This document shows, piece by piece, positions 7,581-16,934 of a stretch of DNA of 64,000 nucleotides (positions within the stretch are counted from its first letter, which is position 1; each line of letters begins with the position of its first letter). Position numbers and translations under genes: made by a program. Source of the stretch: Gordonibacter sp. 28C (lineage in GTDB: Bacteria; Actinomycetota; Coriobacteriia; Coriobacteriales; Eggerthellaceae); the NCBI RefSeq assembly GCF_003339845.1, contig NZ_PPTR01000003.1, positions 124,001 through 188,000 of the forward strand. Direction: 5' to 3'. Under the pieces are notes generated by a model that was given only the letters and a program-made list of their open reading frames with translations, was not told where the DNA came from and made no database searches.

Positions 7581-10500
7581 CTACGACACGCGGCCGCGCT
7601 CCACGGAGTAGGTGCGGTCGGCTATGGCGGCCGCCGAGGCGCGGTGACTGACGATGAGCACGGTCTTGCCGGCGCGGTTGTCGGCCAGCGCGCGCAGCAC
7701 GGCGGCCTCGTTCAGGCTGTCGAGGTTGCTCGTGGGCTCGTCAAGCAACATGAAGGGGGCGTCGTGCAAGAACGCGCGAGCCAGGCCGATGCGCTGGCGC
7801 TCGCCACCCGAAAGCGTTTCGCCCAGCTCGCCCACCGGTGTGTCGAGGCCCTGCGGCAGGCGCTCGACGAAGCCCGCAAGCGATGCCTTCGCGCAGGCCT
7901 CGGCCAGCTGCTCGTCGGTCGCGTCCGGGCGCGCGAGCACGAGGTTTTCGCGGATGGTGCCCTCGAACAGGTGCGTTTCCTGGGTCATGAAGCTTTCCGC
8001 CTCGCGCAGGCTGGCGGTGTTGACGCGCCGCACGTCGCGTCTCGACACTTCAACGACGCCCTTCTCGGCATCCCAGAAGCGCATGAACAGCTTCAGCAGC
8101 GTCGACTTGCCCGCACCGCTGCGTCCCGCCACGCGCACGATCTCGCCCGGCTCGATGCGCACGTCCACCTGTTCGAGCACGCGCGCGCCGCCGTAGGAGA
8201 AGTCCACGCGACGTGCGGCCGCGCCTTCGAAGCCGCCCAGATCCTCGCCGTCGGACACCTCCTCGGTCTGCGGGCGCTCGTCCAGAAGGTCGATGACGCG
8301 CGCACCCGAAGCCAGCGTCTGCTGCAACGTCGAGCCCAGGTTCGCCACGGCTATGACCGGACCGAACGACGACATGAGCGCCGAGGTCGCCAGAACGGCG
8401 GCGCCGGCGTCGATGGCCCCTTGCCCCACGAGGGCCGCAGAGGCCAGCAGCATGACGACGTCGCACACGACAACGACGGCACCCACCAGCGCCATGAACA
8501 GCGCGGTGCCGCCCTTGAGGCGCCGCTCGACGCCGGCCAGGTCGGCCATGCGCTCGTCCAGCTCGCGGGCGCGGTCGGCCGCGCGGCCGTACTGCAGCGT
8601 CTCGGCCAAACCGCGCAGGCTGTCCAGCACGAACGCGTTCATGTCGCCGATGCGGTCGCGCACGACGCGCCCCGCCCGCCCGCTGGCCTTCGATGCCGCG
8701 AAGGGAACGGCCACACCCACGATCAGGTACGACGCCAGCGCGAGCGCACCCAGCACGGGCGACTGGAACCCGATGAACGCCGTCATGCCCGCCGAGACGA
8801 CCAGCGCGATGGCCGCCGGCGACAGGGTATGCGCGTAGAACACCTCCAGAAGCTCCACGTCGGACGTGACGAGCGACACGAGGTCGCCCTTGTCGCGGCC
8901 TTCCAGCTTCGCGGGGGCCAGGCGCCTAAGCGCCCCGAACACCCGGTCGCGCACGAGCGCCAGGATGCGAAACGCCAGGTAGTGGTTGCACAGCTGCTCT
9001 CCGTAGCGCAACGGCCCGCGCGCGACGCCGCACACGCCCAGCGCCGCGGTTGCCGCGACGGCCGCGACGGGCTGCGGCATGCCGGCCAGATCGAGCAGCG
9101 CGTAGGCGGCGAACACGGTGAGGAAGATGGCCGCCGCGAAGCCCGCCACGCCCAAAGCCACGGCCACCGCCATGACGGGAGCAAGCGGGCGGGTGAGCTT
9201 CACCAGGCGCAGCATGACCGACAGATGGGAGCGTCGAGGCGCGGCGTCGGCCGCCGTGGCGGCCCCGACGTCCGAGGGCGGCGGATCGGCGGCATCGGGG
9301 GATCCGGCGCCGGACCCCGTCGCGACGGCGCTCGGCGAGCACGCGCGCTCCGCCGCCGCCGAGCCCTCCTGGACCGCCGCCGCGCCTCCGCGGCCGAACG
9401 CCTCGAGCTCTGCCTGCTGCGACCAGAGGCGTGCGTAGGCTCCGCCCGCCGAGGCCAGCTCGTCGTGCGTGCCGGACTCGGCCACGCGGCCGTCCTCCAG
9501 CACGTAGATGCGGTCGGCCCCGCGCAGGGCGGACAGCCGGTGGGAGATCATGACGACCGTCTTCGTGCGGGCCAGCTCGTGCGCGAGCTCGATGATGGCG
9601 TTCTCGCTCTCGGCATCGATGTTCGACGTGGCTTCGTCAAGCAGGTACACGGGCGCGTCGTGCAGCAGCGCCCGGGCCATGGCCAAGCGCTGCCGCTGCC
9701 CGCCCGACAGGTTCCGCCCCGCCTCGGCCACGGGCGCGTCCAAACCGCCCGCCTCGCGCACGAAGGCGTCCAGGCGGCAGCGCGAAAGCGCGCCCCACAG
9801 TTCGTCGTCGGTTGCCGTCGGCCTTGCCAGCAGCAGGTTCGAACGCACCGTGCCCTTGAACAGGTAGCTGTTGAACGACACGGCTGTCACCGTCTCGCGC
9901 AGCGACGCGCGCGAGACGTCGCGCAGGTCGATGCCGCCCACCTCCACCGTGCCCTCGTAGGCGGCGTTCGCGCCGGTGACGATGCCGGCGAGCGTCGACT
10001 TGCCCGACCCGCTCTCGCCCGCCACGCCCACGAAGCTGCCGACCGGCGCCTCGAAGTCCACGTCCGCGAGCACCGCGCGCTCACCGTCGAACGAGTAGCC
10101 CACGCCCCGGCAGCGAACGCCGGCGCGCGCCGGGTTCACGGAGCGCGCGCCGTCGCACCCCTCCGGCACGTCCAAGATGGCGAACATCCTGTCGGCGGCC
10201 GCCATGCCGTTCATGGCCGTGTGGAAGAACGAGCCCAGCGTGCGCAGCGGCAGGAAGAACTCCGCCGACAGGAACACGATGGAGAACGCCGCGCCGAACG
10301 CCACCGCGCCCGCCGCGTACTGCCCAAGCACCACGGCGATGCCCACCGCCGCGCCGCCGAAGGCGAACAGGTCCATGACGGTGATGGAGTTGAGCTGCAT
10401 GCGCAGAAGGCGCATGGTGGCGCGGCGGAAGCCCTCCGCCTGCGCGTTCATGCGCTCGTGGGCGCGTTCGTCGGCTTGGTATATCTTGAGGGTGGCGAGG

Positions 10501-11111
10501 CCCTGGATGTCCTCCAAGAACATGCCGCCCAGATCGGTGTAGGATCCCCAGTAGTTCCTCATCGTGCGCTTGGCCACTTTCTGGATGGCCATGATGGACG
10601 CCGGGATGAACGGCACGCACGCGAGCAGCGCCACAGCCGGCGGCAACGACAACGGCGCCAGGCAGGCGAACAGCGTGAGCGGGGCCAGCACCGCGTAAAA
10701 CAGCTGCGGCACGTACGATCCGAAATAGCTCTCCAGCTGCTCGGTACCCTCCACGCTGATCTGCACGGCCTCGCTCGTTGAGACGCGCTCGCGGTACGAC
10801 GGACCCAGCCGCACGAGCTTGTCGTACACCTCTCGGCGCACGGCGCGCTTGGCAGCCTCGCTCGCGGCAAGGCCCATGCGCTGCGCGAGCGTCTGGCAGA
10901 CCATGCGCACGGTCACGGCCAGCGCGGCCGCACCGGCAAGCTCCACCGAGGTCGAAACGTCGGCCGTCCCCGCAACCAGGTTTTGCATAAACGAGCCGAT
11001 AAGGAGGAACAACGCGATGTTGGCCAGAAGGCCGACCCACTGGAACACGACGTCGGCGACGATGTACTTGAGCGCCGACGGCACGAGGGCGAGCAGTCTC
11101 TTGTCGAACAT
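7581..11111 (-). CDS. Fused ABC exporter with two membrane/ATPase halves (CydDC-like)
   Basis: A single 1176-residue polypeptide containing two complete ABC exporter halves in the order TMD-NBD-TMD-NBD. Half 1 has Walker A GESGSGKST, signature LSGGQRQRLAMARALLHDAPVY and Walker B YLLDEATSNID. Half 2 has GRSGAGKST, LSGGERQRIGLARAFLHDAP and MLLDEPTSNLD, and both have His-switch SHR motifs. A low-complexity Ala/Pro/Ser linker of about 80 residues joins the halves. The N-terminal half resembles CydD-type thiol/heme exporters, which are normally heterodimers of about 570-residue proteins, so this is a fused pair. The substrate cannot be told from sequence. It lies 8 bp downstream of the DUF454 gene on the same strand. 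Confidence 0.88.
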   Translation of the reverse strand: MFDKRLLALVPSALKYIVADVVFQWVGLLANIALFLLIGSFMQNLVAGTADVSTSVELAGAAALAVTVRMVCQTLAQRMGLAASEAAKRAVRREVYDKLVRLGPSYRERVSTSEAVQISVEGTEQLESYFGSYVPQLFYAVLAPLTLFACLAPLSLPPAVALLACVPFIPASIMAIQKVAKRTMRNYWGSYTDLGGMFLEDIQGLATLKIYQADERAHERMNAQAEGFRRATMRLLRMQLNSITVMDLFAFGGAAVGIAVVLGQYAAGAVAFGAAFSIVFLSAEFFLPLRTLGSFFHTAMNGMAAADRMFAILDVPEGCDGARSVNPARAGVRCRGVGYSFDGERAVLADVDFEAPVGSFVGVAGESGSGKSTLAGIVTGANAAYEGTVEVGGIDLRDVSRASLRETVTAVSFNSYLFKGTVRSNLLLARPTATDDELWGALSRCRLDAFVREAGGLDAPVAEAGRNLSGGQRQRLAMARALLHDAPVYLLDEATSNIDAESENAIIELAHELARTKTVVMISHRLSALRGADRIYVLEDGRVAESGTHDELASAGGAYARLWSQQAELEAFGRGGAAAVQEGSAAAERACSPSAVATGSGAGSPDAADPPPSDVGAATAADAAPRRSHLSVMLRLVKLTRPLAPVMAVAVALGVAGFAAAIFLTVFAAYALLDLAGMPQPVAAVAATAALGVCGVARGPLRYGEQLCNHYLAFRILALVRDRVFGALRRLAPAKLEGRDKGDLVSLVTSDVELLEVFYAHTLSPAAIALVVSAGMTAFIGFQSPVLGALALASYLIVGVAVPFAASKASGRAGRVVRDRIGDMNAFVLDSLRGLAETLQYGRAADRARELDERMADLAGVERRLKGGTALFMALVGAVVVVCDVVMLLASAALVGQGAIDAGAAVLATSALMSSFGPVIAVANLGSTLQQTLASGARVIDLLDERPQTEEVSDGEDLGGFEGAAARRVDFSYGGARVLEQVDVRIEPGEIVRVAGRSGAGKSTLLKLFMRFWDAEKGVVEVSRRDVRRVNTASLREAESFMTQETHLFEGTIRENLVLARPDATDEQLAEACAKASLAGFVERLPQGLDTPVGELGETLSGGERQRIGLARAFLHDAPFMLLDEPTSNLDSLNEAAVLRALADNRAGKTVLIVSHRASAAAIADRTYSVERGRVS

Positions 11112-11118
11112 GGCGCGC

Positions 11119-11745
11119 CTACGCCCCTTCCCCGTCGGAGTTCAGCTTCGCGACGGCGCGCACGCGCTCGGCCGCAGCGCGCTCCTCGACGAGCCCAGGG
11201 GAGGCCGCACCCGCCCGGTCGGTCTTCACGACGAAGCCGAAGTAAACGACGTGGGCCACCCACACGACGGCCACGACGGCGCGGCCTGCGGGCACCGAGC
11301 TCATGAGCGCGAACGACACGGCCAGCACGGCCGTGATGGGAACGAGCAGGGCGAGCTTCGCCTTCACGCTCATCGTCCGCTTGGCCACGTAGCCTTCGAG
11401 CACCGTGCGGTACAGCTTCGTTCTGCGGAACCACGTGCGCGAGCGTTCGGAGCTGCGCGCGAAGCAAAACGCCGCCACGAGCAGAAACGGGGTGGTCGGC
11501 AAAATGGGCAGCACGGCGCCGAGCGCGCCGAGTCCGAACGCGGCGAACCCGCCCGCCGCCCACAGAACGCGCACGGCCTTGCCGCTGCGCAACCCGGTTT
11601 CGCACGCCGAGCCGATACCCTGGGCATCGCAGGCACCTTCCCCCGCGCGCCGGGTCGATTCGGCACCCGGCCCGGACGACAGGTCCCCGGCCCCGTCGAT
11701 CCCTTGCGGTACCATGTTCGCGCGCGCGGCTTCGGTATTCTTCAT
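11119..11745 (-). CDS. DUF454 (YbaN-like) inner-membrane protein
   Basis: A 208-residue protein whose central part (LWAAGGFAAFGLGALGAVLPILPTTPF, then CFARSSERSRTWF...) is the DUF454/YbaN signature. Three or four hydrophobic segments follow. About 55 extra hydrophilic N-terminal residues and a charged C-terminal tail are not part of the usual 115-130-residue family core. Its biochemical role is unknown. Members often sit beside heme, cytochrome or ABC exporter genes, and here it heads a two-gene unit with the fused CydDC-like exporter. Two near-identical direct repeats just upstream suggest dedicated transcriptional control. Confidence 0.8.
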   Translation of the reverse strand: MKNTEAARANMVPQGIDGAGDLSSGPGAESTRRAGEGACDAQGIGSACETGLRSGKAVRVLWAAGGFAAFGLGALGAVLPILPTTPFLLVAAFCFARSSERSRTWFRRTKLYRTVLEGYVAKRTMSVKAKLALLVPITAVLAVSFALMSSVPAGRAVVAVVWVAHVVYFGFVVKTDRAGAASPGLVEERAAAERVRAVAKLNSDGEGA

Positions 11746-11776
11746 CCAATCCTCCGTTTCGATCCGCCCACTCCAT

Positions 11777-11852
11777 AGTTTACTATGGGTAACTTATTGG
11801 CATGATAGCGAAACCAGATCAAAAAGTAAACCATGGGTAATTTCTAGTCATG
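11777..11852. promoter_or_regulatory. Two 28-bp direct repeats, candidate operators between DUF454/ABC and engB
   Basis: Imperfect direct repeats at 11777-11804 and 11825-11852 match at 21 of 28 positions and start 48 bp apart. Each is centred on ACYATGGGTAA. The cores TTACTATGGGTAA and AAACCATGGGTAA are themselves partly palindromic. They begin 32 bp upstream of the DUF454 start. This arrangement suggests a cooperative dimeric repressor or activator; the regulator is not identifiable here. Confidence 0.5.
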
Positions 11853-11987
11853 CGAGGCGCGCTGCGCGTCAGCGTGGAAAAACCGCGGCGAGGACCCGGT
11901 TCTCGCCGCGCAGCCGCCAGGGTTCCGGTACCATGGAAGGGCGGGCGGAGCCTTCGCGCACGCCACCCCAACGGTTAGGAGCGCAGC

Positions 11988-12569
11988 ATGAACTTCAACA
12001 ACGTCTCGTTCGAGCGATCGTTCGGCACGTCGGCCCAGTTGGAGCCGTCCACGATGCCCGAGGTGGCGTTCTCGGGGCGGTCGAACGTGGGTAAGTCGTC
12101 CCTGCTGAACAAGCTGTTCAACCGCAAGGGGTTGGCGAAGGTGTCGCAGACGCCCGGCAAGACGGCCACCATCAACTTCTTCGACGGCGACGGCGTGCGT
12201 TTCGTGGACCTGCCGGGATACGGCTACGCCAAGGTGTCGAAATCGGAGAAGGAGCGCTGGTCGGAGCTCATCGAGGGCTACTTCAACCAAGACCGCGACT
12301 TCGCGCTCGTGGTGGCGCTCGTGGACATCCGGCACGAGGCGTCGGATTTGGACGAGAACATGATACGGTTTCTACGCGAGGCGGACCTGCCCTTCGTCGT
12401 GGCGCTGACGAAGGCCGACAAGCTCTCCCGCCAGCAGCAGAACAAGCAGAAGGCCGCGCTCAAGCGCCAGCTGGAACTGGGCCAGGATGCGCCGATGGTG
12501 GTGACGTCGTCCGCGAAGGGCGACGGCATCGACGAGCTGCGCCGCATCATCAAGGAAGCCGTGAGCTAA
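11988..12569 (+). CDS. engB: Ribosome biogenesis GTPase EngB (YsxC/YihA)
   Basis: Essential GTPase needed for late assembly of the large ribosomal subunit. The 193-residue protein carries G1 GRSNVGKSSLLN (about residues 30-41), G3 DLPGYGYAKVSK, G4 TKADK and G5 TSSAKG, and has the usual length. The family N-terminal segment (MPEVAFSGRSNVGKSS) is intact. A TAGGAG ribosome site precedes the ATG. It is a plus-strand gene divergent from the DUF454/ABC unit. Confidence 0.96.
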   Translation: MNFNNVSFERSFGTSAQLEPSTMPEVAFSGRSNVGKSSLLNKLFNRKGLAKVSQTPGKTATINFFDGDGVRFVDLPGYGYAKVSKSEKERWSELIEGYFNQDRDFALVVALVDIRHEASDLDENMIRFLREADLPFVVALTKADKLSRQQQNKQKAALKRQLELGQDAPMVVTSSAKGDGIDELRRIIKEAVS

Positions 12570-12623
12570 GCGGCGCGCGATGGCAGCACGGTCGGTTTGC
12601 GAACCCATGCGACACCGGCGTGG

Positions 12624-12830
12624 CCAAATGCATGTCAGGACCCTGTTTCCGAGCAGAATTGACGGTTGGGAACGTCATCCGGCTCCATGCGACGCCTCCG
12701 AGGGATGCGCTGCGGACTGGCGGAAAATGCGAACAGGGAAAACAATGCCCGGCTCGCGCGATTCCAACCAACCTTCGTTCACAACCGTCAATTCTGCTCG
12801 GAAACAGGGCTCGGACGCGCATTCGCAAAT
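12624..12830. repeat. MITE-like element with 28-bp perfect inverted repeats
   Basis: The 28-bp arms at 12641-12668 and 12782-12809 are exact reverse complements around 113 bp. Imperfect complementarity continues outward for about 20 bp on each side, giving an element of roughly 205 bp. Short frames on both strands are products of the repeat, not genes. It has no recognisable transposase, so it could be a non-autonomous mobile element or a large structured RNA. It sits in the 426-bp gap after engB. Confidence 0.7.
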
Positions 12831-12893
12831 TAGCGGCGGCGAGATCGTGAAGGGCATCGGTTAATAACCGCCGAAAAGAAGGGTCCCTAAACG

Positions 12894-12930
12894 ACGAGCA
12901 CCGGCGAATCGCAGGATCGCCGGTGCTCGT
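12894..12930. terminator. Bidirectional terminator hairpin between engB and the NlpC/P60 gene
   Basis: Perfect 14-bp stem (ACGAGCACCGGCGA / TCGCCGGTGCTCGT) with a 9-nt loop, followed by TCTTCGT on the plus strand and by CGTTTAGGG on the minus strand. It lies 66 bp past the stop of the minus-strand NlpC/P60 gene and would also stop plus-strand transcription from engB. Confidence 0.75.
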
Positions 12931-12995
12931 TCTTCGTATGTCGTCAGAGCCGTCGAGGTCTCTTCACCGCGCCGGCCCCCACGCGGAAGCGGGCG

Positions 12996-14126
12996 CTACG
13001 GACGCACGATGATCATGTCGCCCTGCACGGGACCCTGGATGACGCCCACGCCGTACGTGGCGGAGTGGATCATCTGGTTACCGCCGATGTATATCCCGCA
13101 GTGGCTCGGACTGACACAGACATCGCCCGGCTGGGGATCGCTCACTTGGGGCCAATTCATGAACGTCAGCGTGCTGCCCATGCGCGAGTAGCTTCCCGAC
13201 AGGCAGAACGCCACGAAGCCGGAGCAGTCGTACATGGTCGGTCCCGCCCCGTAGCTGGGATCGTCGTAGCCGTAAGGCTTGCCGAGCTGGCTGTAGGCGC
13301 GGCCCACGACCGTGCCGGCAATGGCCTCGTCGTACGCGGGCGGCGTGTAGCCGGAACCACCGCCGTTGCCGCCGGAGTTGCCGCCGCCGTTGCCGCCGTT
13401 GCCGCCATTGCCGCCACCGTTGTTCGTCGCCTGCGCAGCGGACGCATCGACCACGGCCTGCGCCTGCGCGGCCTGGGCGGCCTGCTGAGCGGCGCGCTCC
13501 TGCTCGAGCAACGCGGCGGCCTCGGCGCTCAGGCTGTCGTAGGTGGCCTGCATGGCGTTCATGGTGCTCGCCGCCTCATCCTGCATGCGCTTGGCCTCGT
13601 TCGCCTTCTCCGTGGCGACGCGCTCCTGCTCGGCCAGCACGGCCTCTTGCTCCTGCACCTCGGCACGCAAATCTTTCGTCTGCTGCACAAGGTCGGCGTC
13701 GTTGTTGTTCATCAGGTTGAGCAGATCCCAGTTCGTGGCGAACGCGTCGAACGACGTGGCACCCAGCAGCAGATCGAGCATCGTGCTGCTGCCGGTGCGG
13801 TACATGCTGCGGGCACGCATGCCCAAACGTCCTTGCAGGTCGTTGATCTGGTCGCTCGCCTCGTCGATGCGCGCCTGCGCCTCGTCGCGGCTCGCCTCGG
13901 CCTCTTGCTGGGCCTTGAGCGCTTCGTCGTAAACGACCGCCGCCTGGTCCAGCTTCTCCTGCATGGAGTTCAGCGACGCGAGCGCGGCGCTGGCCTCGGC
14001 TTGCTTCTCGGCGGACGTGGGCTCGGCGAACGCGAGCGAGGGGATCATGAGGGATGCGGCGAGCGTCGCCGCGAGAAAACCGGCCAGCGCGCCCTTGGCG
14101 CGCGTCTGCGTTGCACTGTGCTGCAT
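12996..14126 (-). CDS. Secreted NlpC/P60 peptidoglycan hydrolase with coiled-coil N-domain
   Basis: A 376-residue exported cell-wall D,L-endopeptidase of RipA/CwlS type. A signal peptide ends SLAFA|EPT near residue 34. A long Glu/Ala/Gln coiled coil (about 38-230) follows, then a Gly/Asn-rich linker, and the NlpC/P60 domain occupies about 268-376. The catalytic residues are visible: Cys301 in YDCSGF, His342 in SHCGIYIG, and the third polar residue His354 in MIHSA. Members of this class split daughter-cell peptidoglycan and are often held inactive by the coiled coil. A GGAGG ribosome site lies upstream. The gene is monocistronic, with the hairpin at 12894-12930 downstream. Confidence 0.92.
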   Translation of the reverse strand: MQHSATQTRAKGALAGFLAATLAASLMIPSLAFAEPTSAEKQAEASAALASLNSMQEKLDQAAVVYDEALKAQQEAEASRDEAQARIDEASDQINDLQGRLGMRARSMYRTGSSTMLDLLLGATSFDAFATNWDLLNLMNNNDADLVQQTKDLRAEVQEQEAVLAEQERVATEKANEAKRMQDEAASTMNAMQATYDSLSAEAAALLEQERAAQQAAQAAQAQAVVDASAAQATNNGGGNGGNGGNGGGNSGGNGGGSGYTPPAYDEAIAGTVVGRAYSQLGKPYGYDDPSYGAGPTMYDCSGFVAFCLSGSYSRMGSTLTFMNWPQVSDPQPGDVCVSPSHCGIYIGGNQMIHSATYGVGVIQGPVQGDMIIVRP

Positions 14127-14354
14127 GTGGGGGCCTCCACCTGCTTTATCGCTTTTTTACATTGCGCAACAGTCTATCAGACATGACCGGGGCGTTTCCA
14201 AGGTTCAACCATATCGATACAGGAACCTCACAGGAAAACGGCCGGTCGGAAGGCCGCAGAAAGGCCCGACCCGCTTTTCCGTCGCCCGCGCGCATCGCAT
14301 GCCCCCCGCGCCGGGCGTTCGCGGCCGGCGCCCTTCGGCCCCGCGCGGGCGGCC

Positions 14355-14831
14355 CTAGCCGGCGAACCCCTCGTCCGCGATGCGCCCTTCCCCGTCGGCG
14401 GCGGCGGTGGCCAGCTCGTCGCAGCGCTCGTTCTCGGGATGCCCGGCGTGGCCCTTCACCCACACGAACTCCACCTTGTGCGGCTTCTTGGCCGCGAGCA
14501 GGCGCTTCCACAGATCGTCGTTCTTCACGGGCTGTTTCTGGGAGTTCTTCCAACCGCGTTTGAGCCAGCCCTCCACCCAGTGCTGGTTGAAGGCGTTCAC
14601 CACGTACTGCGAGTCGGAGTACAGCGTGACGTCGCACGGCCGCTTGAGCGCCTCGAGCCCCGCGATCGCGGCCATGAGCTCCATGCGGTTGTTCGTCGTG
14701 TGCTCGTAGCCTTGGGAGAGCTCCTTCTCGTGCACGTTGCCGGCGCTGTCCACGAAACGCATCACCGCACCGTACCCGCCCGGCCCCGGATTGCCCCGCG
14801 CCGAGCCGTCGGTGAAGATCTCTACCTGCAT
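14355..14831 (-). CDS. rnhA: Ribonuclease HI
   Basis: Degrades the RNA strand of RNA-DNA hybrids. The 158-residue protein shows the type 1 RNase H active-site carboxylates in order: Asp in [15 protein letters not shown], Glu in NNRMELMAA, Asp in [12 protein letters not shown], and the C-terminal Asp in [11 protein letters not shown]. The basic helix region ([14 protein letters not shown]) is present. It lies 48 bp downstream of metG on the same strand and starts at the ATG at 14831. Confidence 0.96.
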   Translation of the reverse strand: MQVEIFTDGSARGNPGPGGYGAVMRFVDSAGNVHEKELSQGYEHTTNNRMELMAAIAGLEALKRPCDVTLYSDSQYVVNAFNQHWVEGWLKRGWKNSQKQPVKNDDLWKRLLAAKKPHKVEFVWVKGHAGHPENERCDELATAAADGEGRIADEGFAG

Positions 14832-14879
14832 GCGTTTCCTTTCGAGAGAGGAAGGCGCCGCGTGCGCGGCGCCTTCGGA

Positions 14880-16934
14880 TTACTTGTACTGCGAGGGATG
14901 CTTCTCGAAGAAGTCGAACCGGGGCGGCAGATCGCGGATGCGGTGGCGGCGCTCGTCGATCTCTCCGGCGCTGCACAGCTCGTCCACGTTCTCCAGATCG
15001 TAGTTCCAGCTGAAGAAGTCGTCGAAGTCGAAGCTCAGGTAGTCGCATATCTTCTCGGTGCCCGCCGGCACGATGGGGTGCATGAGCAGCGTGGCCACGC
15101 GCAGCAGGTAGAACGAGTCCACGAGCACCTGGCGGCGCAACTCGTCGTCGTCCTCGAGCTCGGCCGCGCGGATGCCGTCGGACCAGTGTTTGTTCGCGAA
15201 GCGGATGAACTCGTCCATGAGCGACATGACGGAGTGCAGCTCCACCTTCAGCATGAGCCGGTCGTAAGCCGCGAGCGTCTCGTTCGCGCGCGCGAGCGCG
15301 GCTTCCGTGGGACGGCCGAGCGGCAGGTAGCCCTCGAAGTTCTTCTGCGCCTCGTAGAAGCAGCTGCGGGCCAGGCGGTTGAACACGTTGGTGAGCAGCG
15401 CGCCCTCCTTGAGCACCGGGTCGGCCACGCGCGGGTCGGCCAGCTCCTCCTCGGTGGCCAGAAACGGCTTGGGCTTGAAGCCCACGGACTTCTGGTCCAG
15501 GCCGAGCGCCAGGAAGTGCGCGCGCAGCTGCTCGACCGTGTAGAAGTCCAAAAGCTCGTCGGCCGTGGGCGGCTTCACGGAACCCGACGACGACGCCTTC
15601 TTGTCGCCGAACAGGATGTGGTGGTTGGCCACGAGCCGCGTCTGGCGGATGGGGTTGTCCGTCACGCCGGGGGCGAGGATGTCGCCGGGTCGCAGCGCCT
15701 CGATGAGCGCCGGCTGCGCCACGCCGTAGAAGTACAGGTTGTCCTGGCCGATGAACTGGTAGACCTCGGCGTCCTCCGAGCACCACCAGTCGCGCCAGCT
15801 GCCGCGCGGCAGCCCCATCTGGTCGTTCACGGCCATGGTGAACGACATGGGTGCCCACAGGCTCTCCGGCCAGCACCACACGGTGAGGCCCTCCACGCCG
15901 TCGATGACCGGCGCCTTCACGCCCCATTCGATGTTGCCCGTGATGCGGAACGGCACGAGCGCCTTGCCGGTGCGGAAGCGGATGCCCGCCCCTCCCAGCA
16001 CGTCGCGCGCCGCGTCGCGGTCGTCGATGGTCTTGAACTCTATCTCGAAGCTCTGCTTGCCCTTCTCGGGTTCGCGCACCTCGTGGGCCGGCAGGTCGGC
16101 GGCCACGGCCTCGTAGGCCTCGCGCGCGTCGTTCTTGATGTAGACGACGGGGGGCGCCAGGAACTCCTTGACGGCCTGCGGCACGATGGGGCGGACGTTC
16201 GGGTCGGCCTCGAGCTCGGCCGTGCGCTCGCGCAGGAAGTCGCCGAAGGCGGGCAGGTCGAAGTACCAGTTCTCCACCGGGCGCATCTCGGGCACGGTGC
16301 CCGTGAGCGACGACTTCGGCGCGATGAGGTCCTCGGGCGCGTAGCTGTGCCCCAGGTCGCACTCGTCGGCGTAGGCGTGCTCGGACTTGCAGCCCTGCAC
16401 GGGGCAGCGGCCGACCACCTGGCGGCCGTTCAGGAACGTGCCGGCCTCGACGTCGTAGAACTGCAGCGTGGCGCGCTTGTGCAAGTGCCCGTTCTCGTGC
16501 AGCTTCTCGATGAACTTCTCGCTGATGAGCTGGTGCACGTCGCCGGAGTGGCCCATGCCGGACCCCTCGTAGATGGACAGGCTGATGCCGTAGGCGTCGA
16601 GCGTTGCCTTCTGGGCGTCGTGGTTGCGCCGCACGTACTCCTCGATGGTGCCGTCGAACTCGCCGGCCTCCACGAGCTTGCGGTAGCCTTCGTTGATGGG
16701 CGAGCCGAAGCAGTCCGTGCCGCTGATGAAGCGCACGTTCTCGGGCCCGATGCGGTCGCGCAGGAAGCGCGCGAAGCAGTCGGCCGGCACGAACACGCCG
16801 GCGATGTGGCCGAAGTGCAGGGGCTTGTTGCCGTAGGGCATGCCGGCCGTCACCACGGCGCGCTTCGGCCAGGCGACGCGCTCCTCGGCGGGCGCGGCGC
16901 TCAGGTGTTGTACGTTATCGGGCGAGGCTGCCAT
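14880..16934 (-). CDS. metG: Methionyl-tRNA synthetase
   Basis: Class I synthetase charging tRNA-Met. The 684-residue protein has the HIGH-type motif HFGHIAG near the N-terminus, a zinc knuckle (CPVQGCKSEHAYADEC), a KMSKS-type loop in the form KKASSSG, and a C-terminal anticodon-binding helical domain ending at FFEKHPSQYK. The separate EMAP-like tRNA-binding domain found in some MetG proteins is absent. The start ATG overlaps the 3' end of sppA by 20 bp and has GGAG upstream, so the two are translationally linked. Confidence 0.95.
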   Translation of the reverse strand: MAASPDNVQHLSAAPAEERVAWPKRAVVTAGMPYGNKPLHFGHIAGVFVPADCFARFLRDRIGPENVRFISGTDCFGSPINEGYRKLVEAGEFDGTIEEYVRRNHDAQKATLDAYGISLSIYEGSGMGHSGDVHQLISEKFIEKLHENGHLHKRATLQFYDVEAGTFLNGRQVVGRCPVQGCKSEHAYADECDLGHSYAPEDLIAPKSSLTGTVPEMRPVENWYFDLPAFGDFLRERTAELEADPNVRPIVPQAVKEFLAPPVVYIKNDAREAYEAVAADLPAHEVREPEKGKQSFEIEFKTIDDRDAARDVLGGAGIRFRTGKALVPFRITGNIEWGVKAPVIDGVEGLTVWCWPESLWAPMSFTMAVNDQMGLPRGSWRDWWCSEDAEVYQFIGQDNLYFYGVAQPALIEALRPGDILAPGVTDNPIRQTRLVANHHILFGDKKASSSGSVKPPTADELLDFYTVEQLRAHFLALGLDQKSVGFKPKPFLATEEELADPRVADPVLKEGALLTNVFNRLARSCFYEAQKNFEGYLPLGRPTEAALARANETLAAYDRLMLKVELHSVMSLMDEFIRFANKHWSDGIRAAELEDDDELRRQVLVDSFYLLRVATLLMHPIVPAGTEKICDYLSFDFDDFFSWNYDLENVDELCSAGEIDERRHRIRDLPPRFDFFEKHPSQYK

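Noticed and set aside
7323-10781. Plus-strand open frame of 1152 codons opposite the ABC exporter
   Set aside because: A compositional shadow of the exporter, with no motif and no ribosome site; the minus-strand frame has all ABC motifs.
12550-12864. Two short opposite-strand frames with a shared LFPSRIDG peptide
   Set aside because: The shared peptide results from translating the two arms of the inverted-repeat element. Neither frame has a ribosome site.
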